Assembly (NCBI GenBank): GCA_002373775.1
Contig: DFJW01000061.1
Span: 39,769-103,768, forward strand
DNA from: Ruminococcus flavefaciens
GTDB lineage: Bacteria; Bacillota; Clostridia; Oscillospirales; Ruminococcaceae
Direction of reading: 5' to 3'
Length of the DNA: 64,000 nucleotides
In this document: positions 60,595 to 64,000 of the stretch, one piece after another
Numbering within the stretch: the stretch's first letter is position 1
Layout: each line of letters starts with the position of its first letter
Made by a program: the position numbers and the translations under genes
The notes under the pieces: generated by a model
Told to the model about the DNA's origin: nothing
The model's input: only the letters and a program-made list of their open reading frames with translations
The model's database searches: none

Positions 60595-60828
60595 AAGTTT
60601 TTTCACGCGTCTCTTGCCATTTTCTTCACTATATGTTATAAGCAGCGTGACGCTGCCCCCTTGATCGCGGCGGAGTTTCATGAGCGGCAATTATTTCACG
60701 CGTCTCTTGCCATTTTCTTCACTATATGTTATAAGCAGCGTGACGCTGCACCCTTGATCGCGGCGGAGTTTCATGAGCGGCAATTATTTCGCGCGTCGCT
60801 TGCTATTTCCTGAAATGTATGTTATAAT
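60595..60828 (+). repeat. Tandem 93-bp promoter repeat, copies C0-C2
   Basis: One partial and two full units have a 93-bp period (GCGTGACGCTGC at 60645 and 60738). Each ends in a promoter with 17-nt spacing: TTGCCA/TATAAG (60614-60642), TTGCCA/TATAAG (60707-60735) and TTGCTA/TATAAT (60800-60828). C0 and C1 are almost identical, implying recent duplication; the last unit, nearest the FHA-FtsW-PBP operon, has the better -10. Each unit also holds the palindrome GCAGCGTGACGCTGC. Confidence 0.82.
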
Positions 60829-60888
60829 AATTAAGCCTGCATTTTGGCAGGGACTTAAAAATCAGCCCTGACGGAGGGACTTTATGAT

Positions 60889-61305
60889 ATGGATTCACTG
60901 AAAGTAATCATTGCCGCTGTTTCTGCGGCAGCTATAGATATCTGCGCACTCGTGCTAATCATGTCGGCTTACTCTGAAAAAAAGACCGGCAAGTACCGCT
61001 GGATGCGAATGTCTTCATGTATGGAACTCGCTGAAGGCGGCAAGGTCTATCCGCTTGAAGGAGACGAGATACTCCTGGGAAGACATGCTTCTGCCGATAT
61101 ACGGCTGCCGGATATATCCGTTTCACGCTATCACGCTGTCCTGACCGTAGCTAACGGCATCTGGACTATTACAGACATCGGTTCAAAGTCCGGCACTTAT
61201 GTGAACGGCATGCTGATACAGAGCTGCCAGCTGCATGAGAACGATATGATAACCCTCGGCAGCAGACGTCTCATTTTCAGAAGGAAGGTGTACAAGCATG
61301 CTTGA
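60889..61305 (+). CDS. Membrane-anchored FHA protein
   Basis: The 138-residue protein has one N-terminal membrane helix (about 5-25) and a cytoplasmic FHA domain (about 55-135). The domain has LLGRHASADIRLPD, VSRYHAVL and GSKSGTYVNGML, with the Arg, Ser and His of phosphothreonine binding. It overlaps the FtsW-like gene by eight bases. The FHA / FtsW-RodA / PBP order echoes actinobacterial fhaB-rodA-pbpA loci, where FHA links Ser/Thr kinase signalling to wall synthesis. RBS GGAGGG. The kinase would be outside this window. Confidence 0.88.
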   Translation: MDSLKVIIAAVSAAAIDICALVLIMSAYSEKKTGKYRWMRMSSCMELAEGGKVYPLEGDEILLGRHASADIRLPDISVSRYHAVLTVANGIWTITDIGSKSGTYVNGMLIQSCQLHENDMITLGSRRLIFRRKVYKHA

Positions 61306-62587
61306 GAATCCGCTTTCTTACTTCTTCTCATGTATATTCGTACTGCTCGCACACGGTGCGATGCTGGTAAATGTGTTCATAAACGGCAACTACGAAAGCA
61401 GCAGCAATGTCATTATCCTCGCAGCTGCTGTTCTCGGTCTTGATTTGCTGTATTTCATAATAATGCCGTTCTTCAGGCAGATGACATACACCATAGATTT
61501 CCTGCTACTGCTGGTACTCAATATGAGTGTCATTTTCCAGTCATGCTTCGGCGGAGTCGAACTGAATGTGAAGCACATGATAACTTGCGTCACCGCTCTT
61601 ATCGGATGCCGTGCAGGACATATAGTATGCCGCGATCACAGATGGCTCGCACAGCAGAAAAAGCTGGTTTACATAGGCATAGCCATTCTCATGGTGGTAA
61701 TAGTGACTCTCACCGGAAGCCGCAGCATGTGGATATCCCTCGGGCCTATAACCATACAGCCTTCGGAATTCATAAAGCCGCTGTTCATCATAGCGTGCGC
61801 TACATCAGTGACAGAACAGCAGCAGAAGCACAAGGTACTGTTTTTCAATGTGGTATACGAAAATGTATTCCTGTTCGGCATAATGTGTGCTATATGCCTG
61901 CTCCAGTGGTGGTGCCGTGACCTCGGAAGCCTCCCGACTTTCATGGGCATCTATGCCGCAGGTTTCCTGCTGAGGATATGCTATCCCAAAGCAAAATTCT
62001 CCAAAAAGACGCTTATCGGTGCAGGTATCGCTCTGGCAGCCGTTGCTGTAGTCGCAGTGAAATTTGCTCCGGAATACGTTCAGGAACGTCTGCATGTCGA
62101 TATCTGGAGCGATAAGGACGGAAGCGGATATCAGCAGTCTCAGGCTCTCATCGGTATCGCCCGCGGCGGCTGGTTCGGCAGCGGCCCCGGTTACGGTTAC
62201 CTCTGCAACGTATTCGCACATGAAAACGACATCGTTTTCTCCACTATAAGTGAAGAATGGGGACTTTTATTCGCACTGATGACTATCTGTATGCTGCTTC
62301 TCATGGTGGCGATACCGATGATAAATCCTCCGCGTTCTTACTTCCACGGCACTCTCTGTGCCGGAGTTTGTGCTGCGTTCACAGTACAGATGGCGCTCAA
62401 TATATTCGGTTCATGCAATATGATCCCGTTCACCGGAGTAACTATCCCGTTCATCTCAGTCGGAGGAAGCTCAATGATGACGAGCGGTTTCATGATAGGT
62501 ATGCTCACCGCCTCACAGTCTCCTGTATTCCGCATACGCAGACCGGGAAGCGGGATATTGCCCGGCGTAAGGAGGCAGACTATATGA
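61298..62587 (+). CDS. SEDS-family FtsW/RodA/SpoVE glycosyltransferase
   Basis: The 429-residue polytopic protein has about ten membrane helices and the SEDS signatures SRSMWISLGPITIQPSEFIKP, ARGGWFGSGPGYG, EEWGLLFALM and IPFTGVTIPFISVGGSSMM. SEDS proteins polymerise lipid II glycan chains together with a class B PBP, encoded next (4-nt ATGA overlap). The division, elongation or sporulation branch cannot be settled from sequence alone, so no symbol is given. Confidence 0.93.
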   Translation: MLENPLSYFFSCIFVLLAHGAMLVNVFINGNYESSSNVIILAAAVLGLDLLYFIIMPFFRQMTYTIDFLLLLVLNMSVIFQSCFGGVELNVKHMITCVTALIGCRAGHIVCRDHRWLAQQKKLVYIGIAILMVVIVTLTGSRSMWISLGPITIQPSEFIKPLFIIACATSVTEQQQKHKVLFFNVVYENVFLFGIMCAICLLQWWCRDLGSLPTFMGIYAAGFLLRICYPKAKFSKKTLIGAGIALAAVAVVAVKFAPEYVQERLHVDIWSDKDGSGYQQSQALIGIARGGWFGSGPGYGYLCNVFAHENDIVFSTISEEWGLLFALMTICMLLLMVAIPMINPPRSYFHGTLCAGVCAAFTVQMALNIFGSCNMIPFTGVTIPFISVGGSSMMTSGFMIGMLTASQSPVFRIRRPGSGILPGVRRQTI

Positions 62588-63966
62588 AAAGCGTAAAACG
62601 CTGTATCCACATTATGAGCCTTTTCATGCTCCTGTTCATCGCAGGCATGGCTGGACTTGTATGGAAAATACAGAAAGAATCCTCATTCTATATAATGAAC
62701 TCGTCCAAATACGAACTTGGCAAGGTCTATGACCGCAACGGCGAGATACTCTTCAACGGAGTTTCCGCAGCTGAAGACGAAAGCGATGAGACAGGATATC
62801 CCGACAACTACCTCATAGATGTAGGAAACCTCATAGGTGATGACGGCGGTCAGATGTCCAATACCCTTGTTGCAAGAAATCTGGAAAAGCTGAATAACTA
62901 CGACTTTTCCGCAGGCCTCATCCGTGAAGGTGGAAAGGCTGCTATCTATACCACCCTCGACCACAAAGCCAACAGGACAGTATATGACACTTTTGCCGGA
63001 TGTGACGGCTGTGCAGTCGCTTATAACTATCTCACAGGTGAGATACTCGTCTGCACAAGCCTGCCTAACCTTGACGTCACCAAGGGATACGATGATATAG
63101 AGAACTTCAGACCGGGCACTCTTATCTCAAAGGTGCTCTGCGGTACTGTTCCCGGCTCTACGCAGAAAGTCTCCACTGTCATCGCAGCACTGGAGATCAT
63201 GGGAAAAGACAAACTGTTTTCGAAATCCTATTCATGCAGCGGCGTGTATACCAATAAATCAGGCGGAGAGATAGACTGCCATGAGCTTTACGGTCACGGC
63301 ACTCTCAACATCCAGCAGGCTGTTGAAAAAAGCTGCAACCCATTCTTCGCACAGCTGGTGGAAGATCCGGATATGCCGCTCAGCAAGATAAAGCGTGTGT
63401 ATTCCAAGCTTGGATACGCTATCAACGACGAAGAGACCGGTTACTTCCGCATAAACGGCATACTCTGCGAAAAGGCTTCCACCACTCTTACAGATCCCTA
63501 CGATTTCACTACTCAGTGGGGCTGTATCGGTCAGGGCGATACTCTTGTAAGCCCGATGCAGCTGATGATGTGGCAGAGCGCTATCGCAAACGGCACCGGC
63601 AAAATGACCATGCCCTATCTCATCGACCACGTTACCGACGTTTACGGCGATGTCAAAGAAAAAGCTTCTGTCGAATACAGCGACCAGCTCTTCTCCGCGG
63701 ATACCGCAAAAACTACACGTCAGATACTTCTGACCAACGGTGCTAACAATTACGCATGGTCTGTCAGCGGATACAACATCGGCGTCAAGAGCGGTACAGC
63801 TCAGGTCGAAGAGGGCTATACCGAGAACTCGCTCCTCGTCGGATTCGTGGATGATACCGATTTTCCCATTGCCTTCTGCGTCATGCTCGAAGACAAGAAC
63901 AATACATATCTTACCGCCGAGTATATAGTAAAAACTATGCTCGACGCACTCCACGAGGATTTGTGA
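62584..63966 (+). CDS. Class B penicillin-binding protein (PbpA/PBP2-like)
   Basis: The 460-residue transpeptidase has one N-terminal membrane anchor (about 8-30), a short pedestal domain (GKVYDRNGEILFNG, ARNLEKLNN) and a transpeptidase domain. The three active-site motifs are SxxK (GSTQKVS, about 195-200), SxN (KSCNPFFAQL) and KSGT (VKSGTAQVEEG). It crosslinks peptidoglycan made by the preceding SEDS protein. ATG 62584 follows AAGGAGG; the frame is open much further upstream but only as overlap with the SEDS gene. Its size matches the compact actinobacterial PbpA type. Confidence 0.93.
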   Translation: MKSVKRCIHIMSLFMLLFIAGMAGLVWKIQKESSFYIMNSSKYELGKVYDRNGEILFNGVSAAEDESDETGYPDNYLIDVGNLIGDDGGQMSNTLVARNLEKLNNYDFSAGLIREGGKAAIYTTLDHKANRTVYDTFAGCDGCAVAYNYLTGEILVCTSLPNLDVTKGYDDIENFRPGTLISKVLCGTVPGSTQKVSTVIAALEIMGKDKLFSKSYSCSGVYTNKSGGEIDCHELYGHGTLNIQQAVEKSCNPFFAQLVEDPDMPLSKIKRVYSKLGYAINDEETGYFRINGILCEKASTTLTDPYDFTTQWGCIGQGDTLVSPMQLMMWQSAIANGTGKMTMPYLIDHVTDVYGDVKEKASVEYSDQLFSADTAKTTRQILLTNGANNYAWSVSGYNIGVKSGTAQVEEGYTENSLLVGFVDDTDFPIAFCVMLEDKNNTYLTAEYIVKTMLDALHEDL

Positions 63967-64000
63967 TAATGTACAAATAGTCAGCGAATGTTTGTGCAGT

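Noticed and set aside
60595-60828. CRISPR array
   Set aside because: The period is 93 bp with conservation across the whole unit; there are no constant-repeat/variable-spacer alternations.
62257-62583. N-terminal extension of the penicillin-binding protein by 109 codons
   Set aside because: It overlaps the SEDS gene coding sequence in another frame; AAGGAGG and a proper membrane anchor mark the start at 62584.

Overview
The window looks like a chromosomal segment of a cellulosome-forming Ruminococcus, most like the Ruminococcus flavefaciens group. Five secreted proteins carry dockerin modules. One is a small cohesin / Thr-rich linker / dockerin protein of the ScaC adaptor type, and the other four are large multimodular enzymes. 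A sodium-pumping decarboxylase operon and ackA fit an anaerobic fermenter. The species call is inference from module architecture and codon style; there is no rRNA in the window.

Layout. 1-2.7 kb: the division/cell-wall operon ftsE-ftsX plus the start of a coiled-coil, PcsB/EnvC-like hydrolase that runs off the left edge. 2.8-7.4 kb: a CdaR/PucR-type regulator, argS, a YwiB-like protein and a D-Ala-D-Ala-ligase-like gene whose catalytic glutamates are replaced. 7.8-9 kb: the cohesin-dockerin adaptor. 9-11.3 kb: membrane proteins and an isochorismatase-fold hydrolase. 11.5-17 kb: a two-gene operon encoding a double-GH43 dockerin enzyme and a GH30 dockerin enzyme. 17.2-21 kb: a secreted LmbE/PIG-L deacetylase, a zinc-ribbon/FHA protein, a metallophosphoesterase and an SDR enzyme. 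21.07-21.25 kb: a structured small-RNA candidate with its own promoter. 21.3-24.8 kb: the oxaloacetate decarboxylase sodium pump. 25.1-28.6 kb: a dockerin pectate lyase. 28.9-38.3 kb: two FtsX-type ABC exporters flanking three tandem paralogous lipoproteins and a pncA-nadE NAD-salvage pair. 38.4-46.8 kb: a xylan locus (GH10-GH43 and GH30-esterase enzymes) with a divergent AraC regulator. 47-59 kb: TetR/DUF1858, YdcF and PHP genes; a 7TM sensor/kinase/LuxR signalling operon; an RNA-modification operon (mnmA, a methyltransferase, rsmI); and HAD, C39-like and tmcAL genes. 59.2-60.4 kb: ackA. 60.9-64 kb: an FHA-FtsW/RodA-PBP wall operon.

How it fits together. The xylan, pectin and GH30/GH43 enzymes would dock onto cohesins, and the small adaptor could change which dockerins a scaffold accepts. 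Two signals stand out beyond the genes. First, a ~61-bp promoter region is shared between the xylanase operon and an orphan ~110-nt structured RNA gene 24.5 kb away. Second, a ~93-bp dispersed repeat ends each time in a 17-nt-spaced sigma70-like promoter. It occurs upstream of the metallophosphoesterase gene, in tandem upstream of the FHA-FtsW-PBP operon, and in reverse just after ackA. Gene starts were chosen from Shine-Dalgarno positions. All identity counts were done by hand.
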